A stretch of DNA of 64,000 nt from Streptomyces sp. JH34 (lineage in GTDB: Bacteria > Actinomycetota > Actinomycetes > Streptomycetales > Streptomycetaceae), in NCBI RefSeq assembly GCF_029428875.1, contig NZ_JAJSOO010000001.1:3224001-3288000 (forward strand), read 5' to 3'. Below, piece after piece: positions 34,859 to 42,175 of the stretch (position 1 is its first letter; every line of letters starts with the position of its first letter). Made by a program: the position numbers and the translations under genes. The notes beneath the pieces are model-generated. The model was not told the DNA's origin and did not search any database. It saw nothing but the letters and a program-made list of their open reading frames with translations.

Positions 34859-35095
34859 TCAGGACGGCAGCCTGCCCTCGCGGTTGATCTCCGTCACCCG
34901 GGCCCGCAGCACGAGCCCCGCCGAGGCCGGCCGGACGGCTTCCGGCGGGCAGTCCCACTCCGCGCCGCCACCCGGCGGCCGTAGCTGTACATAGGGCCCG
35001 ACGCGGCCCATGACCCGTCCCACCCGACCGTCCCGGCCGTCCACCGCGAACGTTCCGGGCTCCGGCATACACGGCTCCAGACCTTCAACTGTCAT
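34859..35095 (-). CDS. Small hypothetical protein downstream of an XRE/DUF397 locus
   Basis: 78 aa from ATG 35095 (MTVEGLEPCMPEPGTFAVDGRDGRVGRVMG). Contains a short beta-rich PRC-like or SH3-like stretch (FAVDGRDGRVGRVMGRVGPYVQLRPPGGGAEWDCPPEAVRPA), often seen in small streptomycete proteins next to XRE-DUF397 pairs. Its start overlaps the end of the upstream small gene by 11 bp, so the two form an operon divergent from the XRE gene. Confidence 0.75.
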   Translation of the reverse strand: MTVEGLEPCMPEPGTFAVDGRDGRVGRVMGRVGPYVQLRPPGGGAEWDCPPEAVRPASAGLVLRARVTEINREGRLPS

Positions 35096-35327
35096 GGGCC
35101 GCCGCCGCTTCCAGCTGCGCACTGAGCCGCAGCGCCGTCTCGATCGAGCACCGGCCGAGGTCGACGAGCGGTGCCGGCTCGTTGCCCGCGCACGACACCG
35201 GGTCGATCCGCAGCGAGGGCAGTTTCACACCGACCCCTGCGAGCCCTGACCGCAGCCGGGCCACCGCGTCCTCTGCCGCCCGCACTCTGCCCGCTGCCTC
35301 TTGGCGCCGTTCCGTAGCCGTCATCAT
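35085..35327 (-). CDS. Small helical hypothetical protein
   Basis: 80 aa from ATG 35327 (MMTATERRQEAAGRVRAAEDAVARL) behind GGGGAAG; an ATG at 35345 would add six residues. The first half is a predicted helix or short coiled coil, the second has LPSLRIDPVSCAGNEPAPLVDLGRC. No family known to me. Shares the divergent promoter, with its 13-bp inverted repeat, with the XRE regulator. Confidence 0.75.
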   Translation of the reverse strand: MMTATERRQEAAGRVRAAEDAVARLRSGLAGVGVKLPSLRIDPVSCAGNEPAPLVDLGRCSIETALRLSAQLEAAAAHDS

Positions 35328-35341
35328 GATCTTCCCCATTT

Positions 35342-35376
35342 CCACGCTGAGTAGTGGCTATGCCTACTCAGCGTGG
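35342..35376. promoter_or_regulatory. 13-bp inverted repeat in the XRE/small-gene divergent promoter
   Basis: CCACGCTGAGTAG (35342-35354) and CTACTCAGCGTGG (35364-35376) are exact reverse complements around a 9-bp loop. Lies between the two divergent starts (35327 and 35443); a likely operator of the XRE protein. Confidence 0.75.
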
Positions 35377-35442
35377 CCAATTCGTCGCTACCGTGGAAGA
35401 GGTGCAGTTCCAACATCCGCACGTGTGCCACTGGGAGTCGCT

Positions 35443-36285
35443 TTGCCCGGACCGAAGAAGCTGGACCCCTCCGCCTCCCCCCGCGCCCTCCTGGGCGCCG
35501 AACTCCGCCATCGTCGGGAGGCCGCGAGCCTGTCTCAGGACGACCTGGGGACGCCCCTGTTCGTCAGCGGTTCCTTCGTCGGACAGCTGGAGGCCGGCAC
35601 CCGCCGCATGCAGGCGGACCAGGCCCAGAGGCTCGACGAGGTGCTGGGTGCGGACGGGTTCTTCGTACGGAACTGCGCGGCGCTGAAGGCGTCGAAGTAC
35701 CCGGACCACTTCGCGGAAGCGGCTGAGGCGGAGCGGGAAGCGACCACCATCAAGGAGTACGCCCCGCTTCTCGTTCCTGGCCTGCTTCAGACCGATGCCT
35801 ACGCGCGCGCCGTATTCCGGGCGTACCAGCCGACAGCCCCGGAGGACGTGATCGATGAGTTGGTGGTCGCGAGGCTGGAGCGGGCTCAACTGCTGGCTGA
35901 TCCAACAACACCACTGGTTTGGGCAGTTCTCGATGAGGCCGTCCTGCGTCGCCGGACGGGTGGCAATGCGGTGATGGCGGAAGCGCTCGGGCACGTCGCC
36001 TCACTGGCGCGGCTTCATCGGGTGATCGTGCAAGTCCTGCCGTTCTCCGCCGGAGCGCACATGGCTCTCGAAGGTCCCGTCAAACTGATGTCCTTCTCGG
36101 GCGCTCCTCCGCTCGCCTATCTTCAAGGGCTGGGTACAGGACAGTTGCGGGACGATCCGGCTACGGTCAAGCAGTACGAACTGACCTACGATCTGGTCGT
36201 AGCCAGCGCGTTGTCACCTGATGCATCCCTGGCCCTGATCGAATCCGTGGCGGAGGATTACGCCCATGAAGATCAGCAGCTCTGA
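35443..36285 (+). CDS. XRE family regulator (helix-turn-helix plus DUF5753)
   Basis: 280 aa. I choose TTG 35443 because GGGAG precedes it by five bases and the resulting start MPGPKKLDPSASPRALLGAELRHRR is the usual one for this family. The helix-turn-helix is at residues 17-70 (REAASLSQDDLGTPLFVSGSFVGQLEAGTR), followed by the DUF5753 domain (ATTIKEYAPLLVPGLLQTDAYARAV ... LHRVIVQVLPFSAGAHMALEGPVKLMSF). These regulators work with a DUF397 partner and often control antibiotic production or development. Overlaps the DUF397 gene by 20 bp. Confidence 0.9.
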   Translation: MPGPKKLDPSASPRALLGAELRHRREAASLSQDDLGTPLFVSGSFVGQLEAGTRRMQADQAQRLDEVLGADGFFVRNCAALKASKYPDHFAEAAEAEREATTIKEYAPLLVPGLLQTDAYARAVFRAYQPTAPEDVIDELVVARLERAQLLADPTTPLVWAVLDEAVLRRRTGGNAVMAEALGHVASLARLHRVIVQVLPFSAGAHMALEGPVKLMSFSGAPPLAYLQGLGTGQLRDDPATVKQYELTYDLVVASALSPDASLALIESVAEDYAHEDQQL

Positions 36286-36475
36286 CTACAACCTCGCCAC
36301 GGCGGCCTGGCACAAGTCCTCATACAGTGGCGGCAGCGGCGGCGACTGCCTCGAAGTCGCCACCGGCAACCCCGACATCGTCCCCGTCCGCGACTCCAAG
36401 GTGACCGACGGCCCCGCGCTCGTGTTCCGGACAGCCGCCTGGTCCGCGTTCGTCGCAGACCTCAAGCGCCCGTAG
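36266..36475 (+). CDS. DUF397 protein
   Basis: 69 aa. WHKSSYSGGSGGDCLEVA, then VPVRDSK and ending FRTAAWSAFVADLK is the DUF397 pattern. These small proteins are encoded with XRE-DUF5753 regulators and act as partners or antagonists of them. Its ATG is inside the 3' end of the XRE gene, so it is translationally coupled. Confidence 0.95.
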   Translation: MKISSSDYNLATAAWHKSSYSGGSGGDCLEVATGNPDIVPVRDSKVTDGPALVFRTAAWSAFVADLKRP

Positions 36476-36505
36476 CCGACCGCATCCCGCCCAGGAGGGT
36501 TCACC

Positions 36506-36576
36506 GTGTCGGAGTTGGAGATCGATGTCGTCGTGTTCGACGTCCTCGGCACCCTCGTCGACGAGCCCGCAGGCGT
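36506..36576 (+). pseudogene. N-terminal fragment of a HAD-family haloacid dehalogenase-like gene
   Basis: GTG 36506 starts SELEIDVVVFDVLGTLVDEPAG, with HAD motif I (DVLGTL). Homology ends after about 23 codons; the frame continues as Pro/Thr-rich nonsense into the convergent oxidoreductase gene. GGAGG precedes the start. A truncated relic. Confidence 0.65.
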
Positions 36577-36621
36577 GGACGAAGAGCCCCCGAAGCAGGG
36601 GCAGCCCGTGACCCGCCCGCC

Positions 36622-37575
36622 TCACACCACCCGCACCACATGCTTCCCCCGCACGCCCCCCGCCTCCAGTGCCCGGTGCGCGGCGGCGATGTCGGAGAGC
36701 GGGTGGACGGTGTCCACCACGGGGCGGATCGCGCCGCTCTCCACGTAGGCGGTGAGCTTGGCGAAGAGGTCGTGCTTCGGGTTGCCGCTGAAGAAGCGGA
36801 CCCGGCGCGGCCCGTGGACGGTGGACGCGAGCAGATAGGAGAGGCTCGCGGCCAGGTGGTCGATGTCGAAGGCGATCGACACCATGCGTCCGCCGGGGGC
36901 CAGGAGCCGCCGGAAGGCCCGGTGTTCGGTGCCGGCGGTGTCCAGGACGACGTCGAAGGGGCCCAGGTCCTCCGGCCCCGTGGTCCTGTAGTCGAACGCC
37001 TCGTCCGCCCCCAGTTCACGTACGAAGTCGAGGTTCTTCCCGCCGGCCAGGCCGGTCACATGGGCCCCCAGCGCCTTGCCGAGCTGGACGGCGACGCTGC
37101 CGATCCCGCCGCCGGCGCCGCGTACGAGCAGGCGCTCGCCCGCCTTCAGCCGGGCCTTGGTCTCCAGAGCGGTGATGGCGGTCGTCCCGGCGGGCAGTGA
37201 CGCGGCTTCGACGAGCGAGACGTTCGCCGGGGCGTAGGAGAGTTGGCGTGGCCGGACCGCGACGTACTCGGCGGCGCTTCCGAAGGTGCGGCCCAGGAGC
37301 CCCCACACCCGGTCGCCCTCGTGCAGCCCCTTCACCGCGCCGTCCACGCGGGCGATCTCGCCGGCGAAGTCCATTCCCGTACGCAGGGGGAAGCGGCTGC
37401 CCGTCACCAGGCGGACGCGTCCGGCCCGGCCGTACAGCTCGCCCCCGTTGACGCTGAGCGCGTGGACACGGACCAACACCTCGCCCTGTCGGAGTTGCGG
37501 GACGGGGACCCGGCCTTCGTAGAGCACCTCGGGAGGGCCGTAGCTGTCGTAGAGCGCCGCTCGCATATCGTCCAT
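36622..37575 (-). CDS. Zinc-free NAD(P)-dependent alcohol dehydrogenase / quinone oxidoreductase
   Basis: 317 aa from ATG 37575; ATG 37566 is possible. MDR family: MRAALYDSYGPPEVL, VRVHALSVNGGELYGRAG, a Rossmann motif RGAGGGIGSVAVQLGKALGAHVTGL, and a C-terminal segment ending HRALEAGGVRGKHVVRVV. The zinc-binding Cys/His set is absent, which places it with QOR-like reductases. A TetR gene is divergent 59 bp away and probably controls it. Confidence 0.9.
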   Translation of the reverse strand: MDDMRAALYDSYGPPEVLYEGRVPVPQLRQGEVLVRVHALSVNGGELYGRAGRVRLVTGSRFPLRTGMDFAGEIARVDGAVKGLHEGDRVWGLLGRTFGSAAEYVAVRPRQLSYAPANVSLVEAASLPAGTTAITALETKARLKAGERLLVRGAGGGIGSVAVQLGKALGAHVTGLAGGKNLDFVRELGADEAFDYRTTGPEDLGPFDVVLDTAGTEHRAFRRLLAPGGRMVSIAFDIDHLAASLSYLLASTVHGPRRVRFFSGNPKHDLFAKLTAYVESGAIRPVVDTVHPLSDIAAAHRALEAGGVRGKHVVRVV

Positions 37576-37609
37576 ACGTCCCACGCTAAACGGGTAAGTG
37601 GATGGCACC

Positions 37610-37621
37610 CTCCATTTGGAG
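37610..37621. promoter_or_regulatory. Short palindrome between oxidoreductase and TetR genes
   Basis: CTCCATTTGGAG has 5-bp arms (CTCCA / TGGAG) around TT, between the divergent starts at 37575 and 37635. A weak operator candidate. Confidence 0.35.
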
Positions 37622-37634
37622 CAAAGTGAGAAAC

Positions 37635-38273
37635 ATGCCTGACCAGGCCTATCGGAAAGCCCCCGAGGCACTGCGCTCCGACGCCCGGGAGAACCGTGAG
37701 CGCATCCTCGCCGCGGCCCGCGAGGCGTACGCCCTCCAGGGGATCGACGTGCCCATGGCGGCGATCGCCCGGCGCGCGAAGGTCGGGGTCGCCACGCTCT
37801 ACCGGCGGTTCCCGACACGGGCCGCGCTGGTGGCCGAGGCCTTCTCCGAACAGCTCGCCCACTGCGTCGCTCTCCTCGACGAGGGGCTGGAGGACCCCGA
37901 CCCCTGGCGCGGCTTCTGCTCGGTCGTCGAGAAGGTCTGCATGATGCAGGCGACCGAGCGGGGCTTCACCGAGGCGTTCCTGTCCCGATTCCCCGACCAC
38001 GCCGAGTTCGCCGGGGAACGCAGCCGCGCCGAGGAGGGCCTCGCCCTGCTGATCGGGCGGGCCAAGGACTGCGGACGCCTGCGCCAGGACTTCGACGTGC
38101 GCGACATCACGCTGCTGATGCTCGCCAACTGCGGCGCCACCGCGGGAGCTGGTGACGACGCGCCCGCCGCGACCCGGCGGCTGGTCGGCTACCTCCTCCA
38201 GTCCTTCCGGGCCGAGGCGGCAGCGCCTCTGCCGCCTCCCGCACCGCTCGGACTCGACCGGCTCCCCGCGTAG
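37635..38273 (+). CDS. TetR family transcriptional regulator
   Basis: 212 aa from ATG 37635. Helix-turn-helix at residues 17-62 (RERILAAAREAYALQGIDVPMAAIARRAKVGVATLYRRFPTRAALV). The C-terminal ligand domain is of the TetR_C_33-like type (FSEQLAHCVALLDEGLEDPDPWRGFCSVVEKVCMMQ). Divergent from the quinone-oxidoreductase-like gene, its likely target. Confidence 0.9.
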   Translation: MPDQAYRKAPEALRSDARENRERILAAAREAYALQGIDVPMAAIARRAKVGVATLYRRFPTRAALVAEAFSEQLAHCVALLDEGLEDPDPWRGFCSVVEKVCMMQATERGFTEAFLSRFPDHAEFAGERSRAEEGLALLIGRAKDCGRLRQDFDVRDITLLMLANCGATAGAGDDAPAATRRLVGYLLQSFRAEAAAPLPPPAPLGLDRLPA

Positions 38274-38297
38274 CCGAGGTTCTCGGAGATCGGGACG

Positions 38298-38516
38298 GTG
38301 TCGTACCAGGGCGTCGAGCCCTCCGACGCGCGTGCCGAGCTCGTCGGGATCAACGACGGGACGGGCATGGTCTTCAGCGCACCGGACCGTGTGATCGCCA
38401 CGGTGACCTTCGACTTCGCCGCCGAGGGCCGGATCTCCGCCATCCACAGCATCGCCGACCCCGACAAGCTGGGGGCCGCCGGCAAGGGGACGCACCACTC
38501 GATCCGTACACGCTGA
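38298..38516 (+). pseudogene. C-terminal SnoaL-like fragment of an ECF41/SigJ-type sigma factor
   Basis: 72 codons from GTG 38298. ELVGINDGTGMVFSAPDRVIATVTFDFAAEGRISAIHSIADPDKL is the end of the SnoaL-like domain found at the C-terminus of ECF41 sigma factors. The sigma domains are missing; the preceding bases belong to the TetR gene. Most likely a deletion relic. Confidence 0.55.
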
Positions 38517-38579
38517 GGTGACGCAGGGGCCGTCGGCTGAGCGGCGGCCCCCATGACGGGACTTCACGCCGTCGACCGC

Positions 38580-39155
38580 TTACGGGCGCTGGGCCTTCCA
38601 GTAGGCAACGTCCGAGGAGCGGTTGGCGTAGGCGTTGGTGCAGATGTCGTACTTGCCACCGACCGGGCCGCCGCCGTTGGTCTCCAGGAAGCCGCCGTTG
38701 TCGGCGTAGAGGTTCCACAGCTGGATGACGTCGCCGGGGCGGATGTTCCCGTCGGCCGGCGTGGACGTCCGCGCGGTGATGCGCCAGCGGCCGGTGCCGG
38801 AGCCGGGCGCGCGGTCCCGGTCCTTGGACGTGGAGACGTTGTACTTGGCGCCCGCGTTGCGCTGGTCCGCCGTGGCGTGGCCGTTGGTGTCGAGGTAACC
38901 GCCGTCCCCGCCGTAGAGGTTGCGCAGCTGGATCACGTCACCGCTGACCACGGGGGTGCCCACCGCCTTGCCGTTCGGCGAGAGGATCTCCCAGGTGCCG
39001 GTGCCCTCCCCACGGGTGGGTGACTCGGCGGTCGAGACGGCGTACTTGCCGCCGGAGTCGGTGCTGTGGCCGTTGGTGTCCAGGTAGCCGCCCGTCCATC
39101 CGTTGTAGCCGTTCTGCAGGTGGATGCTGTCGCCGTACTTCAGCTCGTCCGCCAT
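38580..39155 (-). CDS. Three-repeat, beta-trefoil-like protein
   Basis: 191 aa from ATG 39155 with GGGAGA upstream and no signal peptide. Three internal repeats of about 55 aa each: (1) GDSIHLQNGYNGWTGGYLDTNGH ... TGTWEI; (2) GDVIQLRNLYGGDGGYLDTNGHAT ... TGRWRI; (3) GDVIQLWNLYADNGGFLETNGG ... VAYWKA. Three-fold symmetry with Gly/Asn turns and a terminal Trp in each suggests a beta-trefoil, as in lectins and some toxins or fascin-like proteins. Function and ligand unknown; carbohydrate binding is a guess. Confidence 0.75.
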   Translation of the reverse strand: MADELKYGDSIHLQNGYNGWTGGYLDTNGHSTDSGGKYAVSTAESPTRGEGTGTWEILSPNGKAVGTPVVSGDVIQLRNLYGGDGGYLDTNGHATADQRNAGAKYNVSTSKDRDRAPGSGTGRWRITARTSTPADGNIRPGDVIQLWNLYADNGGFLETNGGGPVGGKYDICTNAYANRSSDVAYWKAQRP

Positions 39156-39639
39156 GGTCTCTCCCTGCTCGGATCGGTCGACGGCATGCACGTGCCCCTG
39201 CCTCCGGACCTGCTGGTCAGGGCGCCGTCACCGGTCATCCTGGCGATCCGCGGTCGCGCCACGCCCGACCGTGCGGCGGACGCCATCCGATCGGGGGCCG
39301 CGGGCCTGACGCGTTGACCCCCGGCGCTCAAGCCTTGGAGTCCGAGCGCTCTTCCAGTGGATTGGGTGGAGGGTCTCTTCCCACCCACCCGCCCTCCCCA
39401 TCGGCCCAGTTGACCGTTTGTGACCGACTGGCCAGGGACCATCGCGACGTTCTGGCGTGCCGACCACGAGACGACCCCCGTCGGTGCGGGAACACCTGAC
39501 AGGGGTCTGAAGACTCGATCGTGAACCAGAAAGGCGATCTGATGGCTGTCGACCGGCTTAGGCCGTGTCCTACATGGTTCAGTCGGGAGGAGAGCAGCCA
39601 TCGTCATGTGCTGGTGCTGACGCTGAGGTCCTGCGAGCG
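39156..39639. other. 484-bp region without a confident gene
   Basis: A short plus-strand stretch (39227-39317) reads PSPVILAIRGRATPDRAADAIRSGAAGLTR and stop, vaguely like the end of a response-regulator receiver, but too short to call. The rest has no supported coding or RNA feature. It may be decayed sequence at the edge of the accessory island. Confidence 0.3.
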
Positions 39640-40023
39640 TCACATCGACGTGACCCAACCGACGACAATGAAGGTTGCGACTGCCAGGAAGAACAGGACG
39701 AACAGCACCAAGGCGACGGTCCTGCCGGCCTTGGTTGCCGACCCTTCGCCGCGGGCGCGCACCGTGGAGTTGGTGGAGAGGTTGGCGATCTGCCTGGTCT
39801 GCAGCGTCGTCCCCGGCTGCCAGGCCTCGTCGATGCGAACCCAGTCGCCCTGCGCGAGCGTTCCGTCGAACCCTGTGCCCCGCATCTCGACGCCGACCCG
39901 TGGCAGCGGCTGTCCACGCTCGTCTTGGCGTTCCAGACGGAAACTCCACACCGTGACTGGATCGTTGCTTGTCGCCCTTCGTTCGTATCGCTCCTGAAAC
40001 ATGGTTACTTGGCCGGTCACCAT
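39640..40023 (-). CDS. Hypothetical protein with C-terminal membrane anchor
   Basis: 127 aa, ATG 40023 seven bases after GGAGG. Residues 1-95 are soluble and beta-rich (TVWSFRLERQDERGQPLPRVGVEMRGTGFDGTLAQGDWVRIDE), then one transmembrane helix near the end (VALVLFVLFFLAVATFIVVGWV). The soluble part recalls an OB/NfeD-like membrane-associated module. It follows the repetitive gene at 40080 by 56 bp on the same strand, so they probably form an operon. No family recognised. Confidence 0.75.
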   Translation of the reverse strand: MVTGQVTMFQERYERRATSNDPVTVWSFRLERQDERGQPLPRVGVEMRGTGFDGTLAQGDWVRIDEAWQPGTTLQTRQIANLSTNSTVRARGEGSATKAGRTVALVLFVLFFLAVATFIVVGWVTSM

Positions 40024-40079
40024 CGTCGAACCTCCTTTACAAACCCTCCTGGGTTTGACGCCCCCCGGGGGGAGTGGAA

Positions 40080-41228
40080 CTACAGCCCCCCGGACGCGCT
40101 GCCTGAACCACCGGATGAATTATGGCTCGAAGAATTTCCGCTGGAATTGAACGAGTTGGAGGACGATGCACCACCGCTGGAATTGAACGGGTTCGAGGAC
40201 GATGCACCACCGCTGGAATTGAACGGGTTCGAGGACGATGCACCACCGCTGGAATTGAACGGGTTCGAGGACGATGCACCACCGCTGGAATTGAACGGGT
40301 TCGAGGACGATGCACCACCGCTGGAATTGAACGGGTTCGAGGACGATGCACCACCGCTGGAATTGAACGGGTTCGAGGACGATGCACCACCGCCGGAATT
40401 GAACGGGTTCGAGGATGTGTTGCTGCTCATCCCGCCCGTGCCACCGGTACCTGGGCTGCTCATCCCGCCCGTGCCACCGGTACCTGGGCTGCTCATCCCG
40501 CCCGTGCCACCGGCGCCTGGGCTGCTCATCCCGCCCGCTCCACCCGTGCCTGGGCTGCTCATCCCGCCCGCGCCACCCGTGCCTGGGCTGCTCATCCCGC
40601 CCGCGCCACCCGCGCCTGGGCTGGAAACGCCGCCACCGGATACGCCGGACATGCCCGGATTGGAGGGCGCAGTGCCGGAGCTAGAGGATGCTCCGGGATT
40701 CGAAGACGGACCTCCAGCGGAGGACACACCCCCCGTACCGCCGGTGCCAGGGCTGCAAGTCCCGCCACCGGATACGCCGGACATGCCCGGATTGGAGGGC
40801 GCAGTGCCGGAGCTGGAGGATGCTCCGGGATTCGAAGACGGACCTCCAGCGGAGGACATACCCCCCGTACCGCCGGTGCCAGGACTGGAGGTGCCACCGC
40901 CCTGCGCATTAGGCGCGGACGGCGCTCCGGCGTCCTTGGGGTCCGGTGTCGACGGCAGGTCAGAGCTGTCCTCCACGCTGCCGAAGGTGTCGGCTACAGC
41001 CCCGCCTGCCGAACCGGCCATTCCGCCAAGCTCCTTACCGACCTGCCCCCCGAGGAACTTGCCGCTCGCGCCGCCCGCCTTCTCCCCTGCCCACTCGCCG
41101 CCGGTTTTGCCTACCGCCTCGCCGAGTTCTTTGCCGGCCTGCTGGTAGCGGCCCTCGTTGGCGGGGTGTGTTTGGCTTGTATTGGGTTGATTGCTTGGGG
41201 GTGTCGATTTTGGTTGCACATTCTGCAT
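40080..41228 (-). CDS. Highly repetitive Ser/Gly/Asn/Pro-rich protein
   Basis: 382 aa from ATG 41228, six bases after GAGGTG. Residues 1-50 are polar; about 30-80 are a glycine-zipper-like segment (GKTGGEWAGEKAGGASGKFLGGQ, GGMAGSAGGAV). Then a 44-aa unit occurs twice (about residues 115-205), followed by six 11-aa units of the type SSPGTGGTGGM and about eight 12-aa units NPFNSSGGASSS. No signal peptide is visible, so secretion is uncertain. The opposite strand is also open because repeat lengths are multiples of three, but this strand has the ribosome-binding site and a sensible N-terminus. No homologue recognised. Confidence 0.7.
   Translation of the reverse strand: MQNVQPKSTPPSNQPNTSQTHPANEGRYQQAGKELGEAVGKTGGEWAGEKAGGASGKFLGGQVGKELGGMAGSAGGAVADTFGSVEDSSDLPSTPDPKDAGAPSAPNAQGGGTSSPGTGGTGGMSSAGGPSSNPGASSSSGTAPSNPGMSGVSGGGTCSPGTGGTGGVSSAGGPSSNPGASSSSGTAPSNPGMSGVSGGGVSSPGAGGAGGMSSPGTGGAGGMSSPGTGGAGGMSSPGAGGTGGMSSPGTGGTGGMSSPGTGGTGGMSSNTSSNPFNSGGGASSSNPFNSSGGASSSNPFNSSGGASSSNPFNSSGGASSSNPFNSSGGASSSNPFNSSGGASSSNPFNSSGGASSSNSFNSSGNSSSHNSSGGSGSASGGL
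40141..40420. repeat. 36-bp tandem repeat, about 7.7 copies
   Basis: Units begin at 40141, 40177, 40213, 40249, 40285, 40321, 40357 and 40393 (last one partial) and are nearly identical; the first and last carry a few changes. They encode the 12-aa NPFNSS-type repeat on the minus strand. Confidence 0.95.
40423..40620. repeat. 33-bp tandem repeat, six copies
   Basis: Six contiguous units from 40423 with scattered single-base changes, all in frame. They encode the 11-aa GGMSSP-type repeat. Confidence 0.93.
40630..40889. repeat. 132-bp-period duplication
   Basis: The block starting CCGCCACCGGATACGCCGG at 40630 recurs at 40762 with only a few substitutions (for example A/G in GAGCTAGAGG vs GAGCTGGAGG). 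It encodes a 44-aa repeat. Confidence 0.9.
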
Positions 41229-41482
41229 TTCAAGCACCTCAAAAACTACTGCGCACGTGCTTCCAGGGTAGCCACTGCAAGTGGGTGATGCAGCCATCTA
41301 CATGGCGTGCAGGTGCTTATTTGCATGGTCTTGGCGCGGCGGTCAAATGGAAAGTTCAACCACTGAAATCGTCTTATCCTGATTCCACAGGTGGCCGGAC
41401 TGGTGTGATCCGGGAGTGACCGAACGTTTTCAGCGTTTCCCGTACCGCTTAAATATTGCTTCACCTGTTTTGACCAGCGGAT
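41229..41482. other. Upstream region of the repetitive gene, lower GC than surroundings
   Basis: About 250 bp with clearly more A/T than neighbouring DNA (for example AAATGGAAAGTTCAACC and GCTTAAATATTGCTTC). No open frame or operator I would defend. Probably the promoter region of the minus-strand repeat gene, and it may be foreign DNA. Confidence 0.35.
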
Positions 41483-41690
41483 ATGTCGAGTGGTCAGCCT
41501 GCCCGGCGGTACTCGCCAAGGAGGCCGCCGACGGCTTTTCTGCGCTGGATCCGGCGCGGGGGTAGGGGGATAACGTTCGGGTTGTCAGACGGAACTGACG
41601 TCTGGTGGAACCTTGTACCGGCGTGTGCCGACTGCAACCGTTGGAAGCACCGGATGGCAACCGTCCGGGCGGGCCTCGTCCCCCGGTCCG
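41483..41690 (+). pseudogene. Decayed HNH endonuclease fragment
   Basis: In the frame open from 41483, DGTDVWWNLVPACADCNRWKHRMATV is the C-terminal half of an HNH motif (NLVPAC-x-CNxxK). The first His and the CxxC part are missing and the flanks are unrelated, so this is a relic. Confidence 0.6.
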
Positions 41691-41872
41691 GGCGGACGGA
41701 CCGGGCACGGGGCGTCACGAGGGCGGGCGACACAGGAACGTCCGTACGGACCCGGCACGTCTACCGCCGGGTAACGACCGTTCGGCTGCTCACAAGAGGC
41801 CCGGGGCCGGGCCGGGTGCCTACATTCGGCAGGCGGCCCCAGCTCTTCGCCCGTGCGATCCGCACGCCGCAT

Positions 41873-42030
41873 GCCTGGCCAGACGCCTTCGCGACCGTCC
41901 ACGCCACGGTGGCCGGACCGGTCATGGGCATGGTCCGTAAGGTCCTGCGGGACTCCGCGCAGTCGGAGGAGGTCATGCAGGACGTACTGCTGGAGGTGCG
42001 GCGCACGTCCAAGCGCTTCGCGCCACAACG
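41873..42030 (+). pseudogene. Decayed ECF sigma factor (SigK-like) fragment
   Basis: DAFATVHATVAGPVMGMVRKVLRDSAQSEEVMQDVLLEVRRTSKRF is sigma region 2 of an ECF sigma factor (normal form ... VRRVLRDPAQSEEVAQEVLVEVWRTASRF). Region 4 is absent and the frame runs into unrelated sequence, so the gene is a remnant. Confidence 0.6.
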
Positions 42031-42175
42031 GCACTCCCGTGCCGGCCGGGTTGCTCAGCAGGGATCCCGGGCGCCATGTGGCTCTGCTGAAGGGGACGTG
42101 GGACAACGCCTCGGCCGTGGCCCCCACCGATGCGGGGAGGGGGTGCGCACCGCCGACAAGGGCGAAGGGGTGCCG

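Noticed and set aside
39227..39317. Receiver-domain-like peptide (ILAIRGRATPDRAADAIRSGAAGL)
   Set aside because: Only about 30 residues, no aspartate pocket, and no frame upstream that fits.
40141..40620. Regular 36-bp and 33-bp repeats that might suggest a CRISPR array
   Set aside because: The units are contiguous with no spacers, are multiples of three and lie in frame inside a coding sequence; no cas genes are near.
39565..41148. Long plus-strand open frame (acidic NGFEDDAPP-type repeats) opposite the repetitive gene
   Set aside because: It arises because repeat length is a multiple of three and the DNA is GC-rich. It lacks a Shine-Dalgarno and also runs antisense across the 39640-40023 gene.
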